Positions 27,229 through 36,579 of a stretch of DNA of 59,617 bases are shown here, one piece after another. The notes below the pieces were generated by a model, which was not told the origin of the DNA, made no database searches, and saw only the letters and a program-made list of their open reading frames with translations. Source of the stretch: Alphaproteobacteria bacterium. Its GTDB lineage: Bacteria > Pseudomonadota > Alphaproteobacteria > Micavibrionales > Micavibrionaceae. The translations under genes and the position numbers were made by a program. The stretch covers positions 1 to 59,617 of the forward strand of contig JAGRIU010000021.1 in the NCBI GenBank assembly GCA_020443075.1, read 5' to 3'. Each line of letters opens with the position of its first letter. The first letter of the stretch is position 1.

Positions 27229-28887
27229 TTAAGCCGCTTTGACCTGCAAGAGTTTATCAGCGGCGGCGCGGGCTTCTTCTGTGATGTGCGCGCCGGAGAG
27301 CATGCGGGCGATTTCCTCGCGGCGGGCGGGATCGGCCTCGAGCGGGGTAATCTCGGTTTTAACGTCCTGATCGCCGCTTTTGCGCACGATCCAGTGATGT
27401 GCCGCGCGCGCGGCCACTTGCGGGGAATGCGTAACGACCATGATCTGGTGCGTTTGCGACAGGCGGGCCAGACGCTCACCAACCGCATCGGCCGTAGCGC
27501 CGCCAATGCCGGTATCCACCTCATCGAAAATGAGCGTCGGGGCGCTGCCAACCTGTGCCATGACGACTTTAAGAGCCAGCATAAAGCGCGCCATTTCTCC
27601 GCCCGAGGCGATTTTATTTAAGGGACCGGGCGGGCTTCCGGGGTTTGTCGAGACTAAAAAGCGTACCTGATCCGCGCCATGGGCGCTCCAGTGCTCTTCG
27701 GGCAAAGGCGCAATATCGGTGACAAATTTCGCTTTTTCGAGTTTGAGCGGGGCGAGTTCGGCGGTGATTTTTTGATCGAGCGTTTCGGCCGCGCTTTGGC
27801 GTTTTTGCGTGAGTTTTTCGCATTCGGCTCTGTAAGCCTCTTTGAGCGCTCCCGCCTTTTTCATTTGCGCGGCCAGCAAATCATCCTGATGTTCGATCAA
27901 ATTGAGCTGTGCGGCGAGCTCTTCACGCTTTTGCGGCAAGGCGTCGGGATCGCAATGATGTTTGCGAGCCTGCGTGCGGATTTCGTGCAGGCGCTCATCA
28001 ATGGTTTCGAGGCTGTCTTCGCTTTCGGATAAGTCTGCGCAGAGCGATTGAATGAGACTCACAGCCTCCTGCATTTCATTCGATGCGCGCTCCAATGCAC
28101 CGATCAGATCATCGGCGGCGGGGCCGATTTTATCGGCGACGCGTTCAAGCGCGCCCCATGCGCTGCGCACAGGGTCATCGTCATGATTGAGGGCATTGTA
28201 TGCGTTATTCAAGGCGTCCATGACTTGCTCGCGGTACATGAGAGACTGGCGGCGGGCAGCCAGCGTTTCTTCCTCGCCGGCCTGCGGGGCGAGCGCGTCG
28301 AGATCTTCGAGGGCGCGGCGTAAGTACTCTTCGTCCTCTTTCGCCTTAAGGGCTTGGGCTTTGAGGCTTTCAAGTGCGTCTTCGGCCGCTTTCCACTCCT
28401 GATAATAGGCGGCAACGTTCCCTCCAAGGCCTGCATACTCATCAAGCATGCGCCGGTGATTGGATGCATCCAAAAGTCCGTGCGTGTCGAACTGGCCATG
28501 GATTTCCACCAGCGCTGCGCCGATTTGTTTGAGTAATCCGGCGCTGATCGGCTGATCGTTGATATAGGCTTTCGAGCGCCCATCGGCGGAGAGACTGCGG
28601 CGGATGATGAGCGATTCTCCGGATTCGGCTTCAAGCTCGGCTTCGCCCAGCATTTTATAAACCGGATGCGCGGGCGGAGGTTCGAATATGGCAGTGACCT
28701 GTGCCTGATCGCAACCCCGGCGCACAAGGCCGCTTTCGGCGCGGGCGCCCAAAGCCAGCCCCAGCGAATCCAGCAAAATCGATTTTCCCGCACCGGTTTC
28801 TCCGGTCAGCGCACACAGCCCCGCGCGGAAGTCGATTTCCAGCGATTCGATTAAAACAATATTGCGGATACTCAAGGCCGTCAGCAT
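27229..28887 (-). CDS. recN: DNA repair protein RecN
   Basis: An SMC-like ATPase of 552 residues acting in double-strand-break repair. The N-terminus MLTALSIRNIVLIESLEIDF leads to Walker A GETGAGKSILLDSLGLALGA. A long coiled-coil middle (about 155-390) follows, then the second half with the signature KIASGGEMARFMLALK and Walker B PTLIFDEVDTGIGG. It starts 9 bp after bamD with AAGG before the ATG, so it is probably co-transcribed with bamD and perhaps lpxC. Its last codons are partly repeated about 400 bp downstream. Confidence 0.96.
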   Translation of the reverse strand: MLTALSIRNIVLIESLEIDFRAGLCALTGETGAGKSILLDSLGLALGARAESGLVRRGCDQAQVTAIFEPPPAHPVYKMLGEAELEAESGESLIIRRSLSADGRSKAYINDQPISAGLLKQIGAALVEIHGQFDTHGLLDASNHRRMLDEYAGLGGNVAAYYQEWKAAEDALESLKAQALKAKEDEEYLRRALEDLDALAPQAGEEETLAARRQSLMYREQVMDALNNAYNALNHDDDPVRSAWGALERVADKIGPAADDLIGALERASNEMQEAVSLIQSLCADLSESEDSLETIDERLHEIRTQARKHHCDPDALPQKREELAAQLNLIEHQDDLLAAQMKKAGALKEAYRAECEKLTQKRQSAAETLDQKITAELAPLKLEKAKFVTDIAPLPEEHWSAHGADQVRFLVSTNPGSPPGPLNKIASGGEMARFMLALKVVMAQVGSAPTLIFDEVDTGIGGATADAVGERLARLSQTHQIMVVTHSPQVAARAAHHWIVRKSGDQDVKTEITPLEADPARREEIARMLSGAHITEEARAAADKLLQVKAA

Positions 28888-28896
28888 GGCCTTATT

Positions 28897-29724
28897 TTAA
28901 TCCGGTTTGAACAGGGTTTCCACTGTGCGGTCAACAAAGCCGCGCTCATCAACAATTTTCTGGCGTTGAACCGGGTCGAGCAGATCATAGCTGCGCTCGT
29001 ACCATTCGCTGCCCGGATAGTTATAGCCCAGCACAGCGGCGACTTTCGTTGCTTCATCGCTCAGGCCGAGCGTTAGATAGGCTTCGACCAAGCGGTGCAA
29101 GGCCTCGGGGGTGTGGGTCGTGGTCTGGTATTTTTCAATCACGGTGCGGAAGCGGTTAATGGCCGCATTCACATGACCGCGGTTGAGGTAATAGCGACCG
29201 ATTTCCATTTCCTTGCCCGCCAGATGGTCCAGCGTTAAATCGCGTTTGAGGCGCGCGGCGCGGGTATATTCGCTGTCGGGAAAGCGGCGAATGAGCGAAT
29301 CAAAAGCATCCAGAGCTTCCTGTGTCGTGGTTTGGTCGCGCGCCACGTCGCTGATTTGATCGTAATAACATAGCGCCTTGAGATAGTGCGCATATTCAAT
29401 ATCTTCACTGCCCGGATGCAGTTCGATAAAACGGTCCAGCGCCAAAATCGCCTCATCATAGCTTTGGCCTTGGTAAGACGCGTAAGCGGCCATGAGTTGG
29501 GCGCGGGTCGCCCATTGCGAGTAGGGATGCTGACGTTCGACTTCTTCAAAGTCTTTGGCCGCTTGTGCGTAGTTACCTTCGTCCAGCTCTTTGGCTCCCC
29601 GGTTATAGAGCACTTCGACGCTTTCTTCCGTTTGCGCATTTTCAGCGTCCTTAGTAGAAGAACAGCCAGCCACAGCCAATACAACCAGAGTTGATAAAAA
29701 AAGAAATGAGAAGCGCATACGCAT
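28897..29724 (-). CDS. bamD: Outer membrane assembly lipoprotein BamD
   Basis: Essential lipoprotein of the BAM complex, which inserts beta-barrel proteins in the outer membrane. A lipoprotein signal with lipobox LAVAGC is followed by TPR-like helices (LYNRGAKELDEGNYAQAAKD, RAQLMAAYASYQGQSYDEAI, ALCYYDQISDVARDQTTTQE). I chose the ATG at 29724 because AAAAGGG precedes it at 5-6 nt; an ATG six codons upstream (29742) encodes that same sequence. The product is about 275 residues, a normal family length. Confidence 0.95.
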   Translation of the reverse strand: MRMRFSFLFLSTLVVLAVAGCSSTKDAENAQTEESVEVLYNRGAKELDEGNYAQAAKDFEEVERQHPYSQWATRAQLMAAYASYQGQSYDEAILALDRFIELHPGSEDIEYAHYLKALCYYDQISDVARDQTTTQEALDAFDSLIRRFPDSEYTRAARLKRDLTLDHLAGKEMEIGRYYLNRGHVNAAINRFRTVIEKYQTTTHTPEALHRLVEAYLTLGLSDEATKVAAVLGYNYPGSEWYERSYDLLDPVQRQKIVDERGFVDRTVETLFKPD

Positions 29725-29801
29725 TTTCGCCCTTTTAAACATTAAAGTGTTTACCCGCTTTTATAGATAGCGCGACTGTTTGCGGATTTAAAGGGGAAGT
29801 T

Positions 29802-30728
29802 CTATGCGTAGATCTTTTGTTCTGTCTTTTCTGCGGCAGATTGCGCATCAAACAGCGGAGCGATGACGTGAAGATGTTCGATAATTTCGTAATTTTCTTT
29901 ATCGGCAAACAGCGCGTGGAGGATATCGTTGTTGATGGCGTGTCCGGCTTTTATCCCGTCATACGCACCAACGATCTGACGACCGGCCAAGTAGAGATCG
30001 CCGATCGCATCAAGTAATTTATGGCGGATAAATTCATCTTCACGGCGCAGCCCTTCCGGATTCATCACATGCTCACGGTCCAGAACAATGGCATTATCCA
30101 AAGAGCCGCCGCGAGCAAGACCTTGAGAGCGCATCCATTCGACTTCGTGTAAGAATCCAAAGGTGCGGCAGTCGGCGATATCATGCACGAAGTTACCGTT
30201 CAAAAGCGTTGTTTGATAGGACTGACAGCCAATATCGGGATGATCGAATTCAATCTCGCCGCCGAAGACACTAGCATTTTCCGGGCGGAGCGTTACGCGT
30301 TTACCGTCCTTTTCGACGCTGACTTCTTTGAGAATACGAATTACGCAGCGCAAAACATTCTGCTTTTGCAGGCCGGCGCGGCGGATCAGGTCCACAAACG
30401 GCATGGCGCTGCCATCCATGATCGGCACTTCTGGGCCGTCGATTTCGATGATCGCGTTATCGATGTTACAGCCGCGCAGGGCGGACATCAGGTGTTCGAC
30501 CGTACCAACGCTGACGCCGTCTTTGTTGGCGATCACGGTGCAAAGCTGCGTATCGGAAACATTATTCCACAGAGCGGGAACCGTGTTGTCTTTATCTTTT
30601 ATGTCTGTGCGAACAAACACAATGCCTGTGTTTTCCAGCGCCGGCAAGAGGCTGAGCGTGATTTGCTCTCCCGTATGCAGGCCAACGCCTGAAAGCGTTG
30701 TTTTTGTCTGGATCGTGTTTTGAAACAT
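29802..30728 (-). CDS. lpxC: UDP-3-O-acyl-N-acetylglucosamine deacetylase
   Basis: LpxC performs the committed step of lipid A synthesis. The start MFQNTIQTKTTLSGVGLHTG at 30728 is the family N-terminus; a frame 21 codons longer was rejected. Zinc ligands are visible: His in VGTVEHLMSAL, and His and Asp in RHKLLDAIGDLYLAG; the catalytic His is in GIKAGHAINN. The product is 308 residues. It lies downstream of ftsZ, the usual alphaproteobacterial order, but a terminator and a structured repeat separate the two, so it probably has its own promoter. Confidence 0.96.
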   Translation of the reverse strand: MFQNTIQTKTTLSGVGLHTGEQITLSLLPALENTGIVFVRTDIKDKDNTVPALWNNVSDTQLCTVIANKDGVSVGTVEHLMSALRGCNIDNAIIEIDGPEVPIMDGSAMPFVDLIRRAGLQKQNVLRCVIRILKEVSVEKDGKRVTLRPENASVFGGEIEFDHPDIGCQSYQTTLLNGNFVHDIADCRTFGFLHEVEWMRSQGLARGGSLDNAIVLDREHVMNPEGLRREDEFIRHKLLDAIGDLYLAGRQIVGAYDGIKAGHAINNDILHALFADKENYEIIEHLHVIAPLFDAQSAAEKTEQKIYA

Positions 30729-30838
30729 GTATGAACCGCTTTTGAAGTTTATTGTGCATGCGCACATATTTCTGATTGTTAATATAGGCAATCTGCGCAG
30801 GAAAGCCCAATCACAGTTTATTGCGGTTTGTTACAACA

Positions 30839-30942
30839 TAGAGCCCTCTGCCTTTCAAACCTGACATCGTTATTCGTCGCTTCTGTAGCTCAACTACGCC
30901 ACGCTCCTCATGCCTTGTCAGGTTTAAAACTCATCGGCTCTA
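30839..30942. repeat. Structured intergenic repeat, copy A
   Basis: A 104-nt hairpin element. Outer arms TAGAGCC (30839-30845) / GGCTCTA (30936-30942), middle arms AAACCTGACA (30857-30866) / TGTCAGGTTT (30916-30925), and a loop with TCGTCGCTT (30874-30882), a small hairpin GTAG-CTCAA-CTAC (30885-30897) and ACGCTCCTC (30901-30909). The loop motifs recur at 56907-57002 with unrelated stem sequences. It lies between the ftsZ terminator and lpxC. Confidence 0.7.
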
Positions 30943-30957
30943 CACGAGACCCTATAC

Positions 30958-30988
30958 AAAAAAAGCCCCGCCAAGACCAGCGGGGCTT
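30958..30988 (-). terminator. Rho-independent terminator after ftsZ
   Basis: On the minus strand, AAGCCCCGC and GCGGGGCTT form a 9-bp stem around an 8-nt loop, followed by a run of seven T. It begins 22 bp past the ftsZ stop. Confidence 0.92.
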
Positions 30989-31009
30989 AAAATGGAGGTC
31001 TTTAAAAAA

Positions 31010-32779
31010 TCAGTTTGCCTGACGACGCAGGAAGGCCGGGATATCGAGCTGGTCGTCGTCGCCGGAGGGTTTTCTCGACGGTGCATCGATGTTTAAGCTG
31101 CCTTGGGAAGGGGATTGCGGCGTGGGTGCCGTAGGCGTCCCCATTCCGGCAGACGGTGCAATACGCTGCCTTTGCTCGGCATGTTGTTCACCACGATGCA
31201 GGCTCTCACCTATGCCTTCCAGACGCTCCTGCACACTGCCCGTGATCCGCTCAAACAAGGATGGCGAGCGTTTTTGCTCTTGCGGGTTAGGCATTTTCGG
31301 TGGATTGAGCACCAGCTTTTTCGGTGCGATCGGCGCTTCCATCATCTCAGAGTGGGGCGAGGCCGCAGGGGCGCTGTAAGAACGGCTCTGAGCCGCCTCA
31401 GGAACGTGCTCGCCATAAAAGCTTGAAATGTACGAGCCTGCACCCGATGGGGCTTCGACCGGCTTGGGCGGAATGAATGCGTCGTTATAGCGCGTGCCGC
31501 GCAAAATTGTGTCACGCGGAACGGTCGATTCTTCATTTTCGGCAAATTCAGCCTGTTCGAACATATCAACAGACATTTCCGGTAACGGCTTGCTTTTTTG
31601 CTGTTCAGCCAGTTTTTCGACCGGTGTTTTCACTGGCGCTGTTACTGGCGCGGGCGCTTTGATGGATTGCACGGTTCTGGCCGAGACAAAAGCGGGCGGA
31701 CGGTTGTTAGACGGAAAGGCCGGAGCGCTTTCGTTGCTGCTGACCGTATTGGGTACGGCGCGTTCAAGGATATTTCCCCCGGTATTGTCACCACGCTTTT
31801 GCGCCTCAATTTCTTTGTCGATTCCGGTGGCCACGATCGAAACACGCATTTTGCCTTCGAGCGATTCGTCAAAGGTCGCCCCGAAAATAATATTGGCATC
31901 AGGATCGACTTCATCACGGATACGGTTACAGGCCTCGTCGGCTTCGAACAAGGTCATGTCATAACCGCCTGTGACGTTAATGATCACGCCGCGCGCACCT
32001 TTCATGGACACATCATCGAGCAGCGGGTTGTTGATCGCGGCTTCAGCGGCTTCGATCGCGCGCTTATCGCCTTCGGCTTCGCCTGTTCCCATCATGGCCT
32101 TGCCCATTTCCAGCATCGCGGTGCGGATATCGGCAAAGTCCAGGTTCACAAGCCCCGGGCGCACCATCAGGTCGGTCACGCCGCGCACACCGGCTTGCAG
32201 TACGCCATCGGCCATCTGGAACGCTTCGGCAAAGGTTGTTTTTTCGTTGGCCACACGGAAGAGATTCTGATTCGGAATTACGATCAGTGTATCGACATAG
32301 TCCTGAATTTCATCGATGCCTTTTTCGGCCGATTTCATGCGGTGAGAGCCTTCGAAGTGGAAGGGCTTGGTTACCACACCTACGGTCAGAATGCCGCGCT
32401 CGCGGCAGGCCTTTGCAATAACGGGGGCCGCGCCTGTCCCTGTTCCGCCGCCCATACCGGCGGTGATAAAGGCCATATTCGCGCCATCGAGATGACTCAT
32501 CACTTCTTCGAGAGATTCTTCTGCCGCCGCGCGTCCGACTTCGGGTTTGGATCCTGCCCCCAAACCGCCGGTCACTGTCGCGCCGAGCTGGATTTTATTA
32601 CCGGCCAGGGAATTGCCCAGCGCCTGTGCATCGGCATTGCAAACCAGAAATTCGCATCCTTCAAGATTAGAGGAAATCATGTTGTTGACGGCGTTTCCTC
32701 CGGCCCCTCCGACACCGATGACGGCGATTTTGGGCGCGAGTTTCTGCGATTCAGTCGGTTGCATAGCGATATTGATCAT
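31010..32779 (-). CDS. ftsZ: Cell division tubulin FtsZ
   Basis: A GTPase of 589 residues that forms the division ring. Residues about 1-330 are the tubulin-like core with [14 protein letters not shown], the GTP signature [13 protein letters not shown] and [18 protein letters not shown] long, Pro/Ala-rich disordered linker (about 335-575) ends in the conserved DIPAFLRRQ peptide that binds FtsA and other partners. The long linker is typical of Alphaproteobacteria. GGGGA precedes the ATG. The 319 bp between ftsA and ftsZ holds GANTC and DnaA sites, so ftsZ probably has its own cell-cycle promoter. Confidence 0.97.
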   Translation of the reverse strand: MINIAMQPTESQKLAPKIAVIGVGGAGGNAVNNMISSNLEGCEFLVCNADAQALGNSLAGNKIQLGATVTGGLGAGSKPEVGRAAAEESLEEVMSHLDGANMAFITAGMGGGTGTGAAPVIAKACRERGILTVGVVTKPFHFEGSHRMKSAEKGIDEIQDYVDTLIVIPNQNLFRVANEKTTFAEAFQMADGVLQAGVRGVTDLMVRPGLVNLDFADIRTAMLEMGKAMMGTGEAEGDKRAIEAAEAAINNPLLDDVSMKGARGVIINVTGGYDMTLFEADEACNRIRDEVDPDANIIFGATFDESLEGKMRVSIVATGIDKEIEAQKRGDNTGGNILERAVPNTVSSNESAPAFPSNNRPPAFVSARTVQSIKAPAPVTAPVKTPVEKLAEQQKSKPLPEMSVDMFEQAEFAENEESTVPRDTILRGTRYNDAFIPPKPVEAPSGAGSYISSFYGEHVPEAAQSRSYSAPAASPHSEMMEAPIAPKKLVLNPPKMPNPQEQKRSPSLFERITGSVQERLEGIGESLHRGEQHAEQRQRIAPSAGMGTPTAPTPQSPSQGSLNIDAPSRKPSGDDDQLDIPAFLRRQAN

Positions 32780-32841
32780 GGCGTTTTATCCCCGAAAAGA
32801 CGTTGGTTTTGCAAAATATTCTTCCCACAGGCCTGTAGAAA

Positions 32842-33072
32842 GAATCATGCGGCAGGTTTGTTCAAGAGTGTAGGTAAGTTTAAAAAAGCAGAAAAGTGAA
32901 AAATGAAAAGGATTCACAGGCTTACCGCTTCTCCTGGACATTTCCAGATTAACATTTCCTGAGATGCAAACACAAAAAAAACACTTAAGTGACTCATCCG
33001 ATTCAGATTTTTTCGATACACACCTAAACCCCCAAGGCTATACAAGGCTTATACACAAATTGCTGTGGATAA
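32842..33072 (-). promoter_or_regulatory. ftsZ upstream region with GANTC sites and a DnaA box
   Basis: Four GANTC sites, the CcrM methylase target of Alphaproteobacteria (GAATC 32842, GATTC 32911, GACTC 32991, GATTC 33000), and one exact DnaA box (TGTGGATAA, 33064-33072). The stretch 32780-33098 contains no gene. In Caulobacter ftsZ is controlled by CcrM methylation and DnaA; similar control here is inferred from the sites. No full CtrA box (TTAA-N7-TTAA) was seen. Confidence 0.6.
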
Positions 33073-33098
33073 GTCTCCGAAGGAAAGTAAAGGGATTT

Positions 33099-34367
33099 TC
33101 ACCAGTTTTCCTTCAGCCAGAACTTGACGCGTTCCCACAAGCCGTGGGCTTCCGCATGCGCCATGATCTCGGCGGGCATTTCGTGGCTGTGTTCGGAGAT
33201 ATAAGCAAACAGGCCGGCCGTAGTGGAAAAAGCCGGGCCGCTGACAGCATCGGGCAGGCCGGACAGGCGGATCGGACGGCCCAGCCGCACTTGTTTATCC
33301 AGCACATGCTGGGCGAGGTCCTTTATGCCGGTGAGCTGGCTGGCGCCGCCGGTCAGGACTACGCGGCGGCCCACAGCCGTTCCCAGACCGCTATCGGCGA
33401 GCTTGCCGCGCACGAGTTCGAAGATTTCTTCTACGCGCGGCTGGATGATGCCGACAAGCAAGGTTCGCGGCACGTGATTGGGGACGCGGTGATCTTCTTC
33501 GCCAAGGCGCGGCACGTCGATAAGTTCGCTTTCATCGGCGCTGGTGGCCATGGCGTTGCCATAGAGCGCTTTAAGGCGTTCGGCATCGTGCAAAGAAGTG
33601 GTTAGCCCCTTGGCGATATCGTTTGTGACATGCTGGCCGCCAATGGGCAGCGCATCGGCGTAGATCATACGTCCGCTATGGAAGACGGCAATAGAGGTCG
33701 TGCCTGCGCCCATATCGATCAAGGTGCAACCCAGATCCATTTCATCTTCGACAAGAGAGGCCAGCCCGGCGGCATAGGCCGAATGGCACAAAGCCGTAAT
33801 GTCGAGATGCGAGCGCTCGATTGAGGTCGCCATATTGCGCAGCGCGCCCATATCGCCGGTCAGCATATGGATATCGACGCTGAGATTCTGGCCGAACATG
33901 CCGCGCGGTTCGGTGATGCCGTCATTGCCGTCGATGCGGTAATTCATCGGAATAGTATGGACGAGTTCGTATTCGTCGCTAATCACCTGCTCTTGGGCTT
34001 TAGCCAGCGCACGGCGGATATCGTTACTGGTGATTTCATGGCCATCGACGCGCACATCGGCTGTGTGAACGTGTGAGGCAGCATGCACGCCGGGCAGGTT
34101 CACCACCACTTCGCGCAAAGGATAACCCTTCATGATATCGGCGGCCATATTTTCCGCTGCGTGTACGGTCTGGCGGATGGCGGCTTCGGCCAGATCAAGA
34201 TCGGTAATCGTGCCGCCTTTAACGCCTTTTGAAGCATGATGGCCGACGCCCAAAATCTCAAAGCCGCCTTCATCGTCGATGACGCGGCCGATAAAGCAGG
34301 CGATTTTCGACGAGCCTATATCCAGAACCGCCAGAAGCGTGCCTTTAGGTTTATGCTTTTGGGTCAT
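33099..34367 (-). CDS. ftsA: Cell division protein FtsA
   Basis: Actin-like membrane tether of FtsZ, 422 residues. The nucleotide-binding motifs are LLAVLDIGSSKIACFIGRV (N-terminus), LGCTLIDMGAGTTSIAVFHSG (middle) and VVLTGGASQLTGIKDLAQHV. The SHI/1C region with VVNLPGVHAASHVHTADV is present, and a C-terminal amphipathic end ERVKFWLKENW fits membrane binding. Its ATG directly abuts the ftsQ stop, so the genes are coupled. Confidence 0.96.
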   Translation of the reverse strand: MTQKHKPKGTLLAVLDIGSSKIACFIGRVIDDEGGFEILGVGHHASKGVKGGTITDLDLAEAAIRQTVHAAENMAADIMKGYPLREVVVNLPGVHAASHVHTADVRVDGHEITSNDIRRALAKAQEQVISDEYELVHTIPMNYRIDGNDGITEPRGMFGQNLSVDIHMLTGDMGALRNMATSIERSHLDITALCHSAYAAGLASLVEDEMDLGCTLIDMGAGTTSIAVFHSGRMIYADALPIGGQHVTNDIAKGLTTSLHDAERLKALYGNAMATSADESELIDVPRLGEEDHRVPNHVPRTLLVGIIQPRVEEIFELVRGKLADSGLGTAVGRRVVLTGGASQLTGIKDLAQHVLDKQVRLGRPIRLSGLPDAVSGPAFSTTAGLFAYISEHSHEMPAEIMAHAEAHGLWERVKFWLKENW

Positions 34368-35255
34368 CTAGATACTGTTTCCTGCTTTAACGCTGGTTTT
34401 GAGACTGTCCTGATAGTCCTGAAGCTGGCCGGGGCGGGTCTGGATTGCCAGACGCTCGGGATCGCGCAGGTCTATGGAGATAATATCCTTATCCAGCAGG
34501 CCGTTTTCCTCTTGTGCTCTGGCAAGACGGCGTAGCGCCAGCGGCATATCGTCTTCGGGCAACTTTATCTTGAGACCGTTTTTCAAGGTAATGTCCCAGC
34601 GGCGTCCCGATATGTGCGTTGCCAGACGTATGCGCTTATAGACCGGCTCTTCAATTTTTACAGTGTTCAAAAAATCCTGAAATGCCTGCGGTGCGTCCGT
34701 ACCAGCGAGAAGAAGTATGGATTTGAAGGCTTTAATATCGGCGCCTTTGATAGGCTGTCCGCTTTCATCCAGCACAACGATGTCTTTTCCATCTTGCCAG
34801 AGGGCTTCGGGGCGGCGCTCTTGCAGACGCACGTAAATCGTGTCCGGCAGGCGGCGCTCGACATGGGCATCCTTAACCCAGTTAATGTCTTGCAGGGCTT
34901 GTTGCGCGGCTTGCGGATCGAAGGCAAAGAGCGGATCGTTCTTTTGCATGCCGATAGCGGCCATTAAGGCTTTAGAATCCGTGCGGTTCCGTCCTTCGAC
35001 GAGGATATTTTCCACGCGAAAGCCCATATCGGCGCTGGCCAGAATAATTTTATCCTTGCCCCATTCGCTCGTTTTTCCGGCGCTACCGCTGAGGATAAAC
35101 CATGCGCCGAGCCATAGAGCCAGAACCAGAGCACCGAGAATCAGGCCAAAGCGGCGCAGCCACGGCAAGGTGACCGCCAAAACGCCTTTGCGGCGCTTAT
35201 TCAGCGACGAGCGGCGCGTGCCTTTGCTTTTGGCCATTCGGATATTCACCGCCAT
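34368..35255 (-). CDS. ftsQ: Cell division protein FtsQ
   Basis: A 295-residue bitopic divisome protein. A basic cytoplasmic tail (KGTRRSSLNKRRKG) is followed by one membrane helix (about 33-54) and a periplasmic POTRA domain (FRVENILVEGRNRTDSKAL through NWVKDAHVERRLPDTIYVRL). The beta domain follows. GGAGAGGGTAGGG ahead of the ATG is a strong ribosome binding site within the end of ddl. FtsQ links early and late divisome parts with FtsL and FtsB. Confidence 0.94.
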   Translation of the reverse strand: MAVNIRMAKSKGTRRSSLNKRRKGVLAVTLPWLRRFGLILGALVLALWLGAWFILSGSAGKTSEWGKDKIILASADMGFRVENILVEGRNRTDSKALMAAIGMQKNDPLFAFDPQAAQQALQDINWVKDAHVERRLPDTIYVRLQERRPEALWQDGKDIVVLDESGQPIKGADIKAFKSILLLAGTDAPQAFQDFLNTVKIEEPVYKRIRLATHISGRRWDITLKNGLKIKLPEDDMPLALRRLARAQEENGLLDKDIISIDLRDPERLAIQTRPGQLQDYQDSLKTSVKAGNSI

Positions 35256-35259
35256 TGCC

Positions 35260-36486
35260 CTACCCTCTCCGCTTCAAAAGCCGCGCATCTTTCGGCACGG
35301 GGTCTTTGGGGAGCGCACGGGCGCGGTTTTCAGTGAAGGCCTCTTCGATCAGAGCCGTAAGAAGATCGGTAAAGAGCGCAGGGTGGTCTTTTGCGGCTTC
35401 CCAGAGGAAATAGCCGATCGAACCGGGCCACGGATTGACCTCGTTGAGCCAGAGTTCTCCGGTTTTAGAGTTGCCGATAAAATCAATGCGCGGGGCGCCC
35501 GTGCCATCGACGGCAGCAAACATCTCCATAGCCCATTTACGGATTTTGTCTTGCATGTCTGCGGGGATGTCAGGATTGAGCTCGCGGGTCAGGGACAGCA
35601 TGCCTTCACTCACGGGCCCTTCCGTTTTGGAGCCGAGTTTATTGCCGGATTTATCATTGCCACCCGAACAATATTTTTGTTTGAAATCCAGTAGTTCATC
35701 CGTGGTTTTCGGGCGCTCGATGGCCGAAGTTCTAACTTCACCAAAAGCTTTTGAGACCGCTACGTTATATTCGACCAGATTCTCAACAAAGGGTTCGATG
35801 ATGGCCGCGTCATCATATTCGAAAATCACAGGCAGCGCCGCGCGCAAAGTTTCAAGATCACCCGCTTTGGCCACGCCGATAGAACTGCCCAGATGCGAGG
35901 GTTTAACAATGCACGGGAAGCTTACCGGACCCATCATCGCTTTGAGGTCTTCGGCGGCGATCATATAGCCCTGAGCGGGACGCTTGATGATGGCATAGGG
36001 CAGCATCGGAATGCCCGCGCTGTGCAGGATTTTTTTTGTCGCGCCTTTGTCCATCAGGACCGAAGAGGCTAGCGTGCGCATGCCCGCATAGGGCACGCCG
36101 GCAAATTCGAAGAGGCCCTGTATATTGCCGTCCTCGCCGTACAGACCGTGGAACGAGGGAATCGCGGCGTCGAATTCTATATTTTCAACCTTTTTAAACA
36201 GACCGGCTTTTTTCAGCGGGACCAAGCGGGCGCGGCGACCCGGCGTGACATCAAGCGTTACACTTTGAGTTTGCGCCAGCCCTTCGGCAGATAAGAGATA
36301 ATTCTCGCGCTTGCGCAGAATATCGCCGGTCAGCCATCCCCCTTCCGGCGTGATATAGACCGGAAAGGCTTCGTAGCGGCTCTGGTCGATGGCATGGAGG
36401 ATTTGCAAACCCGTGACGACGCTCACATCGTGCTCTGGACTACGTCCACCGAAGAAAACTGCGATTTTTTTTCTAGAAGCGTTCAT
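35260..36486 (-). CDS. ddl: D-alanine--D-alanine ligase
   Basis: An ATP-grasp ligase making the D-Ala-D-Ala dipeptide that MurF uses. Of its 408 residues, the N-terminus shows AVFFGGRSPEHDVSVVTG, then FHGLYGEDGNIQGLFEF, PCIVKPSHLGSSIGVAKAGD and the metal/ATP motif LWLNEVNPWPGS. It is longer than the common 305-375 residues, with a Gly/Lys/Ser-rich insert (SGGNDKSGNKLGSKTEG, about 275-291) and a basic C-terminal tail. It starts the ddl-ftsQ-ftsA run. The next genes upstream are on the opposite strand, so it is cut off from murB. Confidence 0.94.
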   Translation of the reverse strand: MNASRKKIAVFFGGRSPEHDVSVVTGLQILHAIDQSRYEAFPVYITPEGGWLTGDILRKRENYLLSAEGLAQTQSVTLDVTPGRRARLVPLKKAGLFKKVENIEFDAAIPSFHGLYGEDGNIQGLFEFAGVPYAGMRTLASSVLMDKGATKKILHSAGIPMLPYAIIKRPAQGYMIAAEDLKAMMGPVSFPCIVKPSHLGSSIGVAKAGDLETLRAALPVIFEYDDAAIIEPFVENLVEYNVAVSKAFGEVRTSAIERPKTTDELLDFKQKYCSGGNDKSGNKLGSKTEGPVSEGMLSLTRELNPDIPADMQDKIRKWAMEMFAAVDGTGAPRIDFIGNSKTGELWLNEVNPWPGSIGYFLWEAAKDHPALFTDLLTALIEEAFTENRARALPKDPVPKDARLLKRRG

Positions 36487-36549
36487 GGATCAAAAGATAT
36501 TCGGGCGACTTGGTTCTTATAGACTTGTTTTTTATAAAGGACGCTTGCC

Positions 36550-36579
36550 ATGACATCAAACAAGCGTTTATCTGAATGA
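36550..36579 (+). CDS. Nine-codon leader ORF overlapping the hydrolase start
   Basis: ATG at 36550 preceded by AAAGGA at about 7 nt encodes MTSNKRLSE and stops at TGA 36577-36579. The stop overlaps the ATG (36576) of the next gene as ATGA. The hydrolase itself has no visible ribosome binding site, so ribosomes may reach it by re-initiation after this mini-ORF. Seen directly; the function is inference. Confidence 0.35.
   Translation: MTSNKRLSE

Noticed and set aside
31598..32899. A 433-codon plus-strand frame opposite ftsZ
   Set aside because: ftsZ is certain on the other strand. The antisense frame has no ribosome binding site or recognisable domain.
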